Assembly: GCF_022458985.1 (NCBI RefSeq)
Contig: NC_061777.1
Location: forward strand, 13,171,668-13,235,667
Length of the DNA stretch: 64,000 nucleotides
From: Mugil cephalus
Lineage: Eukaryota > Chordata > Actinopteri > Mugiliformes > Mugilidae
Direction of reading: 5' to 3'
Both the position numbers and the translations under genes were made by a program. The notes under the pieces are model-generated. The model saw only the letters and a program-made list of their open reading frames with translations. It was not told where the DNA came from and searched no databases. Below, in pieces: positions 41,654-52,900 of this stretch (position 1 is the stretch's first letter; the number at the start of each line of letters is the position of its first letter).

Positions 41654-44600
41654 CAAGCCGTGGCAGTAAAAGGGGTGTGACTGTGTTTGCATGGTTTGCT
41701 GCTGGACATACTGTACATTCCGGTACTGTGGTTTTTGTGCCGTAAAGTGCTGTTTTTTGACTCCTCTTTGTCATAATCGTGGCTGTGAAAATTAAAAAAA
41801 AAAAAAAAAAAAGGAGAAAACATGGTAAGGACAGTATAAAAATGTATCTTCAGTGTAAACGTCATAGGTGAAGAATTGCAGGGGTTACACTTGCATCAAT
41901 CTGAAATCATTTCATAGTACATTCATGTATTTTCTTGAGTTTGGAACAAACTCTTATGGACCTTTGTTTAAAATTACATATTTAAAAAAAAGATTGTCAT
42001 ACTTTAGATAATCTAGATAACTATGCTGTCTACTGCAGTCATGAATAGTGGCTATGTATTGTGAGATGTTAATGAAAAAAATGATATGCAGAATGTCATC
42101 GTTTTGTAATTATGTGGCTGAATATTGAAGAAAAAAGTATGTAAATGACAAATATGAAGTATGGTAGAAAATATCAAATAGAAGACAATCTATGCCGCAA
42201 AGATTATTTTACTTAAATTATGTATTTATTTTCTTATTTAAATGCTAAATAAGATTGAATTCTGCTGGCCAGTTGGGGAGAATCATCTCAGTGGGAAAAT
42301 CAAAATAATATCAGAGAATATTGATAGTTATTTTCTTTTTCTATCGGGAACTTTTATGGCAGATGGTGATTTCTCCGGTTTCCATCTTAGTGAACTCAGA
42401 CCATGTATTACTTTTATTGTCACGAGTGTAGATTGTTTAGTCTACAGGTGTTTGTATAAATGTGAATGAAACTACTCAAAAAAAACAACTGAATACTCCG
42501 GCAAGCTTGTGAGATATAGATTTTTTGGTCTCTGAAGATTTATATTTAACTCAGTGAAATCATCTGATCAGAGAGGCAAGATGGTTGTTCAACGGTTGCT
42601 TGCGTTGTTCTCCAATCCAAAAACTCGTGCAACACTGTCCAAAGAAATATACTCCCTTTCAAATTGTGGTTTGTCTTTTTTCTTCTATGTCTCTGTGATT
42701 TATGACAAGTGGAGGATTAATTGCTTTTAAATGAAATGTGTGGGAGAGAATGACTTGGCAAAACGAACGGAAACAATAACGGGGCTGATTGTACACAAAG
42801 TAAATAAGGGCGATGGCCTTACAAATTAAAATGCAATTTGCTGAGACGACACAATCTGGGTTGGTGAAACACGTGCACCAATAAGTGCAAACTTTCCCCC
42901 ATTTGCAAGTCACTATTATAATCCTAAGTGTTGCTCCTGAACTCTACATTCATTTATTTTGCTGCTAAGGGCAGTATTTCTTTATAAACGTTTGGGGGAA
43001 ACAAACACTAACCCACATCCTGCCGAAGTCAATAGTAGGTGCTTCTTGCATCATGCTTTTGCCCTTTGAAAAGAAAGTGTCCACCTGGCAAATTGTATGT
43101 ACGGACTACACTGATGCAACACTGGTCAGGGATTGAGTTGCTTAGCTGCGAGACTATAAATGCCAAGTCATCATGAAAATGAGAAAATTAATATGTTGCG
43201 CCTTGATAAGAAAACTAGGTATAGTGGGATGAGTCATGTTGTTACTAGCCGCCACCTGGCAGGACTGAAAACTTGTGTGTGTGTGCTTAATTCTCATTGG
43301 TACATACAATTGTCATCCGATGCTATCTTGATGATTTATCTAGAGTAAAATTACTAAGTAATAACAGAGTTATCTAACCTCCACAGTGGCTGACCCATTT
43401 ACAGTAAGGTGACGTTGTTAGATCTCTTAAGAACACGTCACACGTATCCGTGATTTATGATGTAAATCTCGGCTTTGATTAACACAACTGTTGTGTCGTG
43501 TTGTGTTGTGTACGCCGGCATAAATGCTGAGTCACTGAGGCAAGCAATGAATTTGTATCCAATTAAATCTTAAAAACAGGATATATAGCCATAAAAGTCC
43601 TCATATTCACACTGACAATCAGACAACATTAGCTGTCATTGTAAAGCAGCAGTAAGAGTCGCTGACGTTTTAACTTTTTCTCAGCTACAAAGTGTGGAAA
43701 AGATTGAGTATAAATCCATCCTTTTTGATGAAAAACACAGACCTGAATGCTGTAACATCCTGAAATGAAAGTAGAAATACTTTCACTTCTCTTCACTTCA
43801 GACTTTCTCCTCCTATTAATAAAATCACCTTGTTTTGAAGCTAAAAAACCTGGTAAACTTGCCCCTTTAAAGACAAATTAAACCCACACGAAGCCTGCAA
43901 AGGTACAACATATTCACAATTGTTGCTTTTGATTGTATTATATAGCAGGGCCTGAAGCACAACAGGGACATGAGCTTTGTGAGTACAATATAATCAAGTT
44001 ATGTTGACAAACAATATCAAAAGCATCTGCTCTTCTTTCCACTGTCTTGTGTTTAGTTTGCCGCAAATGTATTTCCAGGTTAATTTGGCTGTGTCACCAG
44101 GCCAGTTTTTAAAACACATGTTCCGATATACTCAAGATAGACGGGATCAAGCAAGTTATCATATAAATTATATCAGCCCTGGTTTCTACCAAACTTTAAT
44201 ACTGGCTTCTGGGAAACAATTATTGCACGTCTGGTACGCTTAAGCCTGTGATAAAACACAAAGACAGGAGTTTATAAAATACACAACAAGAGAAACTTCA
44301 TCTTCTACAAATCCAATAATGATTCAGTTAACGCCTTTTATTAGGTTATTATTTGTTTATTATTAAAAACCCACATGAGAATTTAAACTGTGTTTGCGTA
44401 TTTGTGTTGGGAGCAAGAGATTAAGAGAAAACTATGAAGAAGCAGAAGCAGGATGTGTGTGAACGTGTGGCCACTGGGTGGCAGACATGTGAGAAGTTAA
44501 CGCTTCAAAATCAACTGTTTCATAATGTGCAACAAACTTAAAAGTGGTATTGTTTCTAAAATGAACCCTCAATGTAACATAACATGACAACACAACTCAT
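39951..44600 (+). other. inpp5j 3' UTR and intergenic DNA
   Basis: No further gene is recognised. A long (TG)n tract lies at about 41571-41652 and an A19 run at about 41793. An ATTAAA at about 41788 precedes the A run and could mark a distal 3' end, but this is uncertain. Open frames on the minus strand (41460-41865) are translations of the CA repeat. Confidence 0.45.
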
Positions 44601-44634
44601 ATTAAAACTCGACTCATTTTAAATCTCAAATCTC

Positions 44635-44765
44635 CCTTAAAACTGAAGAAGCTACTTAGATGAGCGGCGAAACCTGTATTCTCAAAATTCTTAAAGTCCA
44701 GTTGCTTTTGAAATGTTTTTTTTTTTGGATATACCATGACATGGATGACTGACAACACAACTATT
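44635..44765 (+). repeat. retroelement-tail-like repeat upstream of mat2a
   Basis: Reads CTGAAGAAGCTACTTAGATG, then AGCGGCGAAACC, then AAAGTCCAGTTGCTTTTGAA, a T run, and ACCATGACATGGATGACTGA. This is the same tail type as at 5613-5650. From memory it is a common fish retroelement end, possibly Penelope-like. Confidence 0.5.
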
Positions 44766-44939
44766 TCGACTGACTTTTAATTATGAGCATTCCGTTCACA
44801 CCATCTTCCAACACACCTGACTAGTAACCAGGCGCTCCTATCACTAATATCGCGTCAGCACGTGGCCTCTGTCAAATTGGATAAGGCATTCTTGGTTGCA
44901 GTGAAGCTTGTCCCCCGGATATGCTGAATGGTACGGTCC

Positions 44940-45148
44940 ACCTCATTGTTACGTCATCACGTCAGCCTCCAGAAATAAATAGTGGAGCTCTGCGCCATGA
45001 GGCTCACTTACAACAGAGGGTCCGTCCTCCCAGAGACAGAGCGAAGGCAGGGAAACACGCCGAGGCACTGCTTCAACTAAAAGAAAAACAAGAAACGCCG
45101 CCACAACACTTTAAATTGTCGTACCAGCAGCAGAAGCAGTCGTGAACG
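44940..45148 (+). promoter_or_regulatory. mat2a core promoter and 5' leader (putative)
   Basis: Two CRE/ATF-like ACGTCA cores (about 44951-44964) lie upstream of a TATA-like AAATAAATA (about 44973-44981). This predicts a start near 45005-45010 and a leader of about 140 nt. An ATG at 44997-44999 opens a 27-codon frame ending at 45080; it counts as a uORF only if transcription starts upstream of it. The main ATG context is GAACGATGATGAAC. Confidence 0.4.
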
Positions 45149-45151
45149 ATG

Positions 45152-48100
45152 ATGAACGGACAGATGAATGGTTTCCATAACTCCCTCATTGACGAGGACT
45201 GCTTCTTGTTCACGTCAGAGTCGGTCGGAGAAGGACATCCCGGTAAGATCCAACATGCCGGCCCCCTTGTCTTTATCCTGCAGCCGCTTGTCTGATGAAG
45301 TGTATCGCATTTAGAAATTTACGCCATTCTCTAACATCTCTGTTAATTCTGCGTTTAATTTGTGTGGGGGGGGAATTGGTATAAATGTAATTAAAACGTT
45401 AACGGCCTTTAACGAGGCCGGTATCAAGAGCACGCGCTGCAAGCTAATGTTAGCTAGCTAACGTTAATCTTTAGTGAATAGACCGAGATCTCGTTTGTCT
45501 CAACGAGCGACAACTAACATGTCGTAGTCCGTGTCACTCGTTAACTGTTGATGTTAAATTATATATTATTGTCCCGCTCTGATTAAAAATTTCCCGTTTT
45601 TGTGTAAATGCTTTATCATCCAGTGCTATTCTTGAAGCACGCGGTGGACAGTGGTAACGCGATCCTCCGTACAGAACGTGTAAGGCCGTTTTAATAGCAT
45701 CCCTTAGATCTTTGTTTAGCGTTTATACAGTATATCGCGCACTCTTTCCGGTGCCCGTGTACTTGGCGCGCTCTCTTCTCCACCACATGTGTCCGTTACC
45801 AGCTGAAATGGCGTCTGCTGAGCCACTCCCACTGAATATGAACCGGGCCGGGGGCGCTAACCTGCCTCAGCTGATGCTCAGACCCGGTGTTCTGGTTTGC
45901 GTCCGTTCGTGGCTCACGGTGTCATTTTGTTTTTTTTTTTTTTTTTTTTTTTGTTTTTTTTGCAGACAAGATCTGCGATCAGATTAGCGATGCAGTCCTA
46001 GACGCCCATCTGAAGCAGGATCCCGATGCCAAAGTTGCTTGTGGTAAGGACACTTCTTGTTTCTGCTTGCTCATATTACCCCAAATCATATGGTGACGTG
46101 GACATGTAAAATGTTATTTATTTTTCTTATTTTCTTGCCTCGTGCAGAGACTGTTGCCAAGACTGGGATGATCCTGTTGGCAGGCGAGGTGACATCTCGC
46201 GCCACTGTCGACTACCAGAAAGTTGTCCGTGACACCATCCGCCAAATTGGATACGACGACTCCTCCAAAGGTGTGGTCACCACGTTCTGGTTTGTGCTTA
46301 AATACTGAATTGCTTGGGAGTTCTCTTTGGTGTTAATCAGCTGTGCTCTGTCTTCTGCACAGGCTTCGACTATAAGACCTGCAATGTCCTTGTGGCCTTG
46401 GAGCAGCAGTCTCCTGATATTGCCCAGGGCGTTCATGTCGACCGCAATGAGGAGGACATTGGAGCAGGTGACCAGGTCAGTAGCGGTGCGCCTGGAGTGA
46501 AATTACAAATGGCTGACCTTTTCTTTTTTTCACGTTTTTAATCTCTGCCTTAATATATCTTGCTCTGCAGGGTTTGATGTTTGGATATGCCACCGATGAG
46601 ACTGAGGAATGCATGCCTCTCACAATTGTCCTTGCCCACAAGCTGAATGCTAAGATGGCTGAACTGCGGCGCAATGGCACCCTCCCATGGCTCCGGCCAG
46701 ACTCAAAGACGCAGGTAAAGCCGTTACATCATTTCCCACGCTACACACACACACATTTTGCTTTTATCAAGAGATGCCGGAGACGTAGAAAATTAACCGC
46801 CTTACCTCCTCACAGGTTACTGTGCAGTACCGCCAGGACCGTGGTGCTATGCTCCCAGTGCGCGTGCACACGATTGTCGTCTCCGTTCAGCACGATGAGG
46901 ATATTTGCCTAGAGGAGATGAGAGATGCTCTGAAGGACAAAGTCATCAAGGCAGTTGTTCCCTGCATCTACTTGGACGATGACACCATCTACCACCTGCA
47001 GCCCAGTGGGCGTTTTGTCATCGGGGGCCCACAGGTAAATGTCTCACGGTGTGGCTTTCAGGAACTGCATACCATGTGAGTAACTTAACCCGCTTAACCT
47101 CTGTAATTCTATTACAGGGTGATGCCGGCCTCACTGGACGTAAAATCATTGTGGACACTTACGGAGGCTGGGGAGCCCATGGTGGTGGAGCCTTCTCTGG
47201 GAAGGACTACACAAAGGTGGACCGCTCTGCTGCTTACGCTGCACGCTGGGTGGCAAAGTCTCTGGTGAAGGCTGAGCTCTGCAAGAGAGTCTTGGTCCAG
47301 GTGAGTGGTAGCATCAAATTCACTAGTCTTCATTTTAGACAGAGGGGCTACAAGAGGTTCCTGCCTTAAGTTTTCTGTGTTAGATACTGGATATAATACA
47401 TCTATGTGTGCTGTATTAGGTGTCCTATGCCATTGGAGTTGCCCACCCCCTCTCCATTTCTATCTTCCACTATGGGACCTCCCACAAGAGTGAGAGGGAG
47501 CTGCTTGACATTGTGAAGAAGAACTTTGATCTCCGTCCAGGAGTCATTGTCAGGTAATGTATGACTCCTGAAGCCACCTGCTACTCAATGAATCGGCAGC
47601 TCCTGGCTCCTTCGTCTTTCCCGTCCCATATTTTTTTTTTCTTATTCAGTTGCCAGTATTGTTTTTGTTTTTTTGTATGTGTTTGATTTTTTTTTTCAAT
47701 GTGTTAACTGTATACTACAGGGTAATAGCTAGCACCATCTTTACCTTTGTGAGTCAATGCTACAGTTTGTGACATCAATTCTTTATACGTGTACATATAC
47801 AAACAGTGGTGGCAAAGGTTGTTTTTATTAGGGCAGACATTACTATAATCTGGCTAATGAAATCACATCATAGCCTAGTTAGATAAGCGCTGCTCTGTAA
47901 ATTGGATAAGTGCGGTTTCCATCTGCAAGCTGCAGTGTCCTGTTTGGTTGGCATGGTAAGTGTCAGAGCATCACGTTTCCCACTCCACCAGCCAGTATCA
48001 ATATTCATTTATTTACGGGGGATGGCCTTTGACACTCCCACTGGCTAATGTGAGCGCTAACACTTGTGTGAATATGAATGCGTGCATCTGAGTTCACTGG

Positions 48101-48241
48101 GTTTGACTGCTGCTAAATGTGTTGATTATGTATTCCAGGGAGCTGGATCTGAAGAAACCCTTGTATCAGAGGACAGCAGCCTATGGCCACTTTGGCCGAG
48201 ACTCCTTCCCATGGGAGGTGCCCAAAAAACTCAAATACTAA
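45152..48241 (+). CDS. mat2a: S-adenosylmethionine synthase, MAT2A type
   Basis: Makes S-adenosylmethionine from methionine and ATP in the cytosol and nucleus. Exons: 45152-45242, 45966-46043, 46148-46270, 46363-46475, 46571-46714, 46816-47034, 47118-47300, 47420-47553 and 48139-48241. This gives 395 aa, the length of human MAT2A, with all phases continuous. Key segments are GEGHPDKICDQ (26-36; His29 in the ATP site), [12 protein letters not shown] (131-142), the glycine-rich GGGAFSGKD (278-286) followed by [10 protein letters not shown], and a C-terminus ending VPKKLKY. A second ATG directly upstream at 45149 would add one residue; the start at 45152 matches human MNGQ. Teleosts often have two mat2a copies and I cannot say which this is. 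Intron 8 (47554-48138) is the equivalent of the mammalian regulated retained intron. Confidence 0.97.
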
Positions 48242-48261
48242 ACCTGTTAAGCTTTTCCCCC

Positions 48262-48294
48262 CAGGCCTGTTGGTGTATACTACAGAGAAGCCTC
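48262..48294 (+). promoter_or_regulatory. METTL16-type hairpin 1 of mat2a
   Basis: TACAGAGAA at 48281-48289, flanked by AGGC (about 48263-48266) and GCCT (48290-48293), which can pair. It lies about 40 nt after the stop codon, the position of mammalian hp1, which controls retention of the last intron. Confidence 0.88.
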
Positions 48295-49021
48295 CAGGGT
48301 TCAGGGGGTGAAATGCCCTTGTCTCTCTAATATTGCTATCATTTACCATGACTCCCTTCCTCACTCCTCCTCCTCCCTCCTTTGTCTTGTTACTGTTTTC
48401 TGCTGGTTGCAGTATCATGCTGGGTCCTTAGAGGCATGCCTCGGAAACTTGATGTTTGAAAGAACAGGATCGGTTCAATGAACTTAAGCCCCATAGTGCT
48501 TCATGTTGTCCTATATTTGAGGTTCCCCTGCTTCTTGTTAGACACAGAGTAGCTGCGTTCAGTTGTTTTCCCTTGGGCATTCCACACTCGCTGATGTTGT
48601 CTGTCTTCTATTCAGTATCATGGCAGTAGCATATTAGGCATTGTACGATAGTCCTCTTTAATTTACTGGTGCTACTGGTGTTAGTCTCAATGTAGAAGCA
48701 TAATTTGATAGTTTGAGGGTCCTCTGATCCAGCATTGTCCTCCAGAAAATTTTAGCTTTTTTTTTTTTAAACATTCCTCCCGTGTCAGTGTGGTACAGTA
48801 ATTCCTCCACCAGGTGTTACTTTTTTTTTTTCTTTGAGTTAGCTGCTGTGTCCCCTCGTCTTTGTGGAGGATGCTAGAATGGCACAATTAAAATTCAAGG
48901 GTTGTTGCTGTTTTCACTAAAAATGCTATGCATTGCAGGCTATGGGGCTAGCCAAATCATAATTCAAGCTCTCAAATGAGCGTAACGCCTCAGATGCCTC
49001 TGCAGACCGTTGCTGTATTCT

Positions 49022-49043
49022 GACGTAATACAGAAAAGTCAGA
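49022..49043 (+). promoter_or_regulatory. METTL16-type hairpin 2 of mat2a
   Basis: TACAGAAAA at 49029-49037 within a loop closed by CTGAC and GTCAG, a perfect 5-bp stem. Confidence 0.85.
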
Positions 49044-49218
49044 AGCTGCTATGTCACTGCTCTGGTCTGCAGAGGTATTGGTTCTACTTGACGGCCGTGG
49101 AAATTTAAATTGTTATGCATTGAAAATCAATTTTTAAATTAATCCTTTTTAAATGTAGTTTCACTTTTTTATGGTTTTGAGTGACTAAAGGCCCTATTAC
49201 TCCTTAAGTTTATCGACT

Positions 49219-49244
49219 GCAGGTGTAGCTACAGAGAAACCTGT
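49219..49244 (+). promoter_or_regulatory. METTL16-type hairpin 3 of mat2a
   Basis: TACAGAGAA at 49230-49238, closed by CAGG (49220-49223) and CCTG (49240-49243). Confidence 0.85.
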
Positions 49245-49335
49245 CTGTCTTTATTCTTAAAGGGGGTGTGTTCTTTACCGCAGAGTCTTACTGGCTAGGA
49301 ATCAGACTTCAACACTATTTATTTGTTCTCTGAAT

Positions 49336-49361
49336 CTCGGCGTGGATACAGAGAAGCCGAG
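49336..49361 (+). promoter_or_regulatory. METTL16-type hairpin 4 of mat2a
   Basis: TACAGAGAA at 49347-49355, closed by CTCGG and CCGAG, a perfect 5-bp stem. Confidence 0.85.
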
Positions 49362-49428
49362 TTTTCAGAAGGCAGCTTTAAATCTTGAATTCCTTTTGAC
49401 TTGATCTTTCAGTGTTTTGCTTGAGGCC

Positions 49429-49455
49429 CCAGAGTGTTGTACAGAAAAGCTTTGG
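49429..49455 (+). promoter_or_regulatory. METTL16-type hairpin 5 of mat2a
   Basis: TACAGAAAA at 49440-49448, closed by CCAGAG and CTTTGG, a 6-bp stem with one G-U pair. Confidence 0.8.
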
Positions 49456-49635
49456 TTGGCCTCAACAAGAAGTTGTCACTGGCTACTGTTAATGGCTATT
49501 TTACAACCTTTTTTTTTTACTTTTGGACTGCAGATCTTATTTTTCAGGTGGATTAGTTTTAAGATCCCTATTTAAAAAAAAGTCTGGTGCAATTCTAAGG
49601 CTTTGGCCTATCCCCAAAAATGTGATGGCAACATT

Positions 49636-49661
49636 TGGTTGGTGTGGTACAGAGAAACCAG
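49636..49661 (+). promoter_or_regulatory. METTL16-type hairpin 6 of mat2a
   Basis: TACAGAGAA at 49648-49656. TGGTT upstream can pair with AACCA overlapping the motif end. Confidence 0.78.
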
Positions 49662-49898
49662 CCTTGTTTACATAACCATCACATGTGTGGGATACAGTTG
49701 ATACAGTTTTGTTCCCCTTTACCTCCCAGAGTTCATCCTGTTGGCTACAGTTAAGTGTAAGAGTGCCTTTTCTATTTCCTCTACTCCCTTTTTGCTTTTC
49801 TCCCCTCCCACATACATGCGTTCAACTTCCAGAGGAACAAGTAGCTTATACTGTAATATGCTTCATGTCTAGGCTGGGTAGTGTCCTAAATGCTCTGT

Positions 49899-49904
49899 AA
49901 TAAA
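49899..49904 (+). terminator. mat2a polyadenylation signal
   Basis: AATAAA followed within 20-30 nt by T/G-rich sequence. It is the first good signal after the six-hairpin array. Confidence 0.8.
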
Positions 49905-49920
49905 CTACTCCTTTCAAAAT

Positions 49921-52900
49921 CCTTTGTCTCATTGCTTTTCTTGTATTTTCACTGATAAGAAAAAAAAATAAATAAATAACTTGATGCGCTCAAGTTAAAC
50001 CCCACAGTAAAAGCAATCATTTGCAATAATGGAAGTGTCGATTTTCATCTTATAAGACTCAAACCTGCACGACTGCTATGAGGCTATGAGGGGTATTACC
50101 CCACGTTATGGGCTGCCTACTCAAGCAGGTTGACTCCACCCAATGGTAACGAATTACAACAATGTCTTAAAGAAAAACAACATTGCAAAGCATTTTGTGT
50201 TTCAATGCCTTTGAGGCAGTGTGCAGCTATGCTAGGCAGTTGTGTGCATTGCTCATGCTTCCATGGAGATAAGATAAAAGGATAAAAGCAGCCACTTTAA
50301 CCACCAACTGTCCCCGACCTGTCCTGAACAATTTGCTTCATACCTGTGTGGTCCGACATTCAACTCAACAAGTTTTGTTAGTTCACAGTGTTTTTCCATC
50401 ACTATTATGGTGTCATTGGAATGAATGGGTGAATTCTCTTTTGCCCTGACAGGTTGTCTTAATCCTCATATCTGTTACATGTAACTAAAAACGGCTCATT
50501 CTTGCAGGCGACGTGTATAACATGTCAGCAGCATACGCTTACTTGCGGTTCATTAGGTAAACTAGTGAAAACTAATGTTGTATTTTAGAGACTGTAGTTT
50601 GTATTGCCGTTGTGTTGTATTCACACATGATCCTATTTTGACAAGTTATTTTAGTTGGATAAACAACAGAGTCACTTTTGTACTTAATTTAATCCAGTTT
50701 ATCGGCACCACAGTTTACATCCATCAGTCGTGGAGGGGGATTTAGTGCAGGACTGTCACATTATAATGCATTTGTTTTCACTAGTGTAACTAATGAACTG
50801 GCCAATGAGAATATATTGTTTGAAAACTCACTGCATTTAACAGTGTGACATAAAGTATCTGGTGGAAGCAGGAGGTTTCATAATTATTGGTAAATTGGCA
50901 GTCTTACATGTTGCTCCTGGACCTGGTCCATCTCTGAGCAGATTGACACCAGTGAGCCCCTTTCATAAAAAGACCAGTATACTATTAGTGGGGACAAGAG
51001 AGATTAAACGGCTCAGCCAGCTGTCGCAGTGTTCAATGCAAGCACATGTATGTTAGTAGTTTTGTGTTGTGAAACCAGAAGTTGCCAGAGAGGATGGGAC
51101 TAGGTATTTTAAAAGCACGAGACCAAGATTCACCTTTCACCATGATTCAGACTGTAAACATTCCAAGATGCATAAAGGGAGAGGCTTATTTCTTTGTGCA
51201 ACAGGTTTTACAATTTACAGTTTAATGAAACTAATTTATATTCTCCTTTGGTTTGGTCACAGTGCTTACAGCTTTTACCTTTATTCCACATTATACAATA
51301 AATTGCTTTAAATTACATTATGTGCAAAATAGACACTTTTTCACAGAACGGGTTAGTAAAGGATTGTTTGTGTAATAGACAATGTGTAACGCCAGAAGGA
51401 GCGACAAATCCTGTGAGATACACATGTACTTTTCCCGAACAATGGCCAGTGGTACAGACAAATTCTGCAATAATAATAATTAAAAAAAGAAGGAAAAATT
51501 GTATTCTTTGTTAAACAATAGAGCACTAATGTTTTCATCATTTTTAAAAGGTTAATGATAAGTCTTCATGAAGTGTAACATTCAGGGGCATTTGCAGCGT
51601 TGCACTCGGACCACTTTATCAAGGTTTACTCACACGTGTCAAAGTGACCCTTGAATTGGTTGCAGAGGTGAGACAAAACATCAGGAATGTGTCAGTGTGA
51701 CCGGTTAGTACTTTGGCACACATACATACATAGGTTGTGACCCGACCATAAAAAGCTGTTTTTCACCACAGAATAGTGAAGCACAGAACAATCACCTCAC
51801 GGCAGAAGTTGACCTAGCAGTATGGAGCAACAAGGAGAAGAGATGCAAATCAGCTGCACCCAACCACATTATTCACTGACTACGCTAAAGCTTGTATGGT
51901 TTCATTCCTTTTTACCTAATTTCCCTTCGGGGATGAATTAAGTAATCCTAAAAAAGTCTTCCAAATAAAACAAATGACAAATTCCACCATGTGTCCTTTA
52001 ATACATAGAAATACTGATAAATCACTTTGGTCTATCTTGTAATTTAAGTGTTGTTTGAAGTCAAATTCAAAGACAACACAAAGACTCAGGCTAGAACATT
52101 AAAAACAGTGGGCAACAAAAGGTGAAAGGCAAACATAATAATAATTTTATTTATAAAGCACTTTTGATTAAAAAGTACAGTAAAAACCCAGAATACACAA
52201 TAAAAACTCCAGGACCTATAAAATAAAAACGGCTTCTAAGAAAAATAAATAAAACGGGTCCAGTGACTGGAAGTTAAGAACAAATTGCAAAGGCCTGTCT
52301 GAACAGGAAAGTCTTAAGGCCTCTTTAAAAAAAACATCCAGAGGTTAAAGATTCCTCACGACACGACGAGCAGTGGAGCAAAAGGCCTGGTCTCCCGTGG
52401 TCCGCAGTTTGGCACGGAGAACATTATTCTGCATCTGTGTGTGCAATTTGTGCGAAGATAAGACTGTTATAAATATATTTGGTAAGTTCAGGGACAACGT
52501 AAACTAAGATTGGCCAAGTCTGTGAAGGAAGGCTGTGTAAAGCATGTGACAGCTCGTCCACAAAGGCTACATAGTCAGAACTGGACCTTGGGATCATCTG
52601 TGTGAGCAAGTCTAAATATTTCTCAGACCCATAATAAGTACAAGTTTATATTGTCGTTATTATAAGCTGTGTTTGATACTCAATGCTCTGAATCTACTCT
52701 TCTCCACTTCACTCTACCTTTTAGAGAAATTAAGGTACATTCACTGGGTCTCTGGGTTTTCACCAGTTGATAAATAAAATGTCCATTACCAAGGAATTTA
52801 AAAAGAACTTAGGTATCTTACTCTGACTGAAAGCTATATGCAGAGCGCCTCAGCGGTTAGTGACATGAACAGACATGCCAGTATTAGTAAGACATACTAT

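Larger units (their letters stand above)
48242..49920 (+). other. mat2a 3' UTR
   Basis: Runs from the TAA at 48239-48241 to just past the AATAAA at 49899-49904, about 1.68 kb. It contains exactly six UACAGARAA nonamers that I can find. Each is placed in a local stem, matching in number and motif the METTL16-binding hairpins of mammalian MAT2A mRNA. Confidence 0.9.

Noticed and set aside
41460-41865. Minus-strand frames rich in His and Thr
   Set aside because: They are translations of the (TG)n/(CA)n microsatellite.
51069-51311. 80-codon plus-strand frame in the mat2a-C2orf68 interval
   Set aside because: Low-complexity hydrophobic end, no splice context and no recognised family, in AT-rich DNA where such frames occur by chance.
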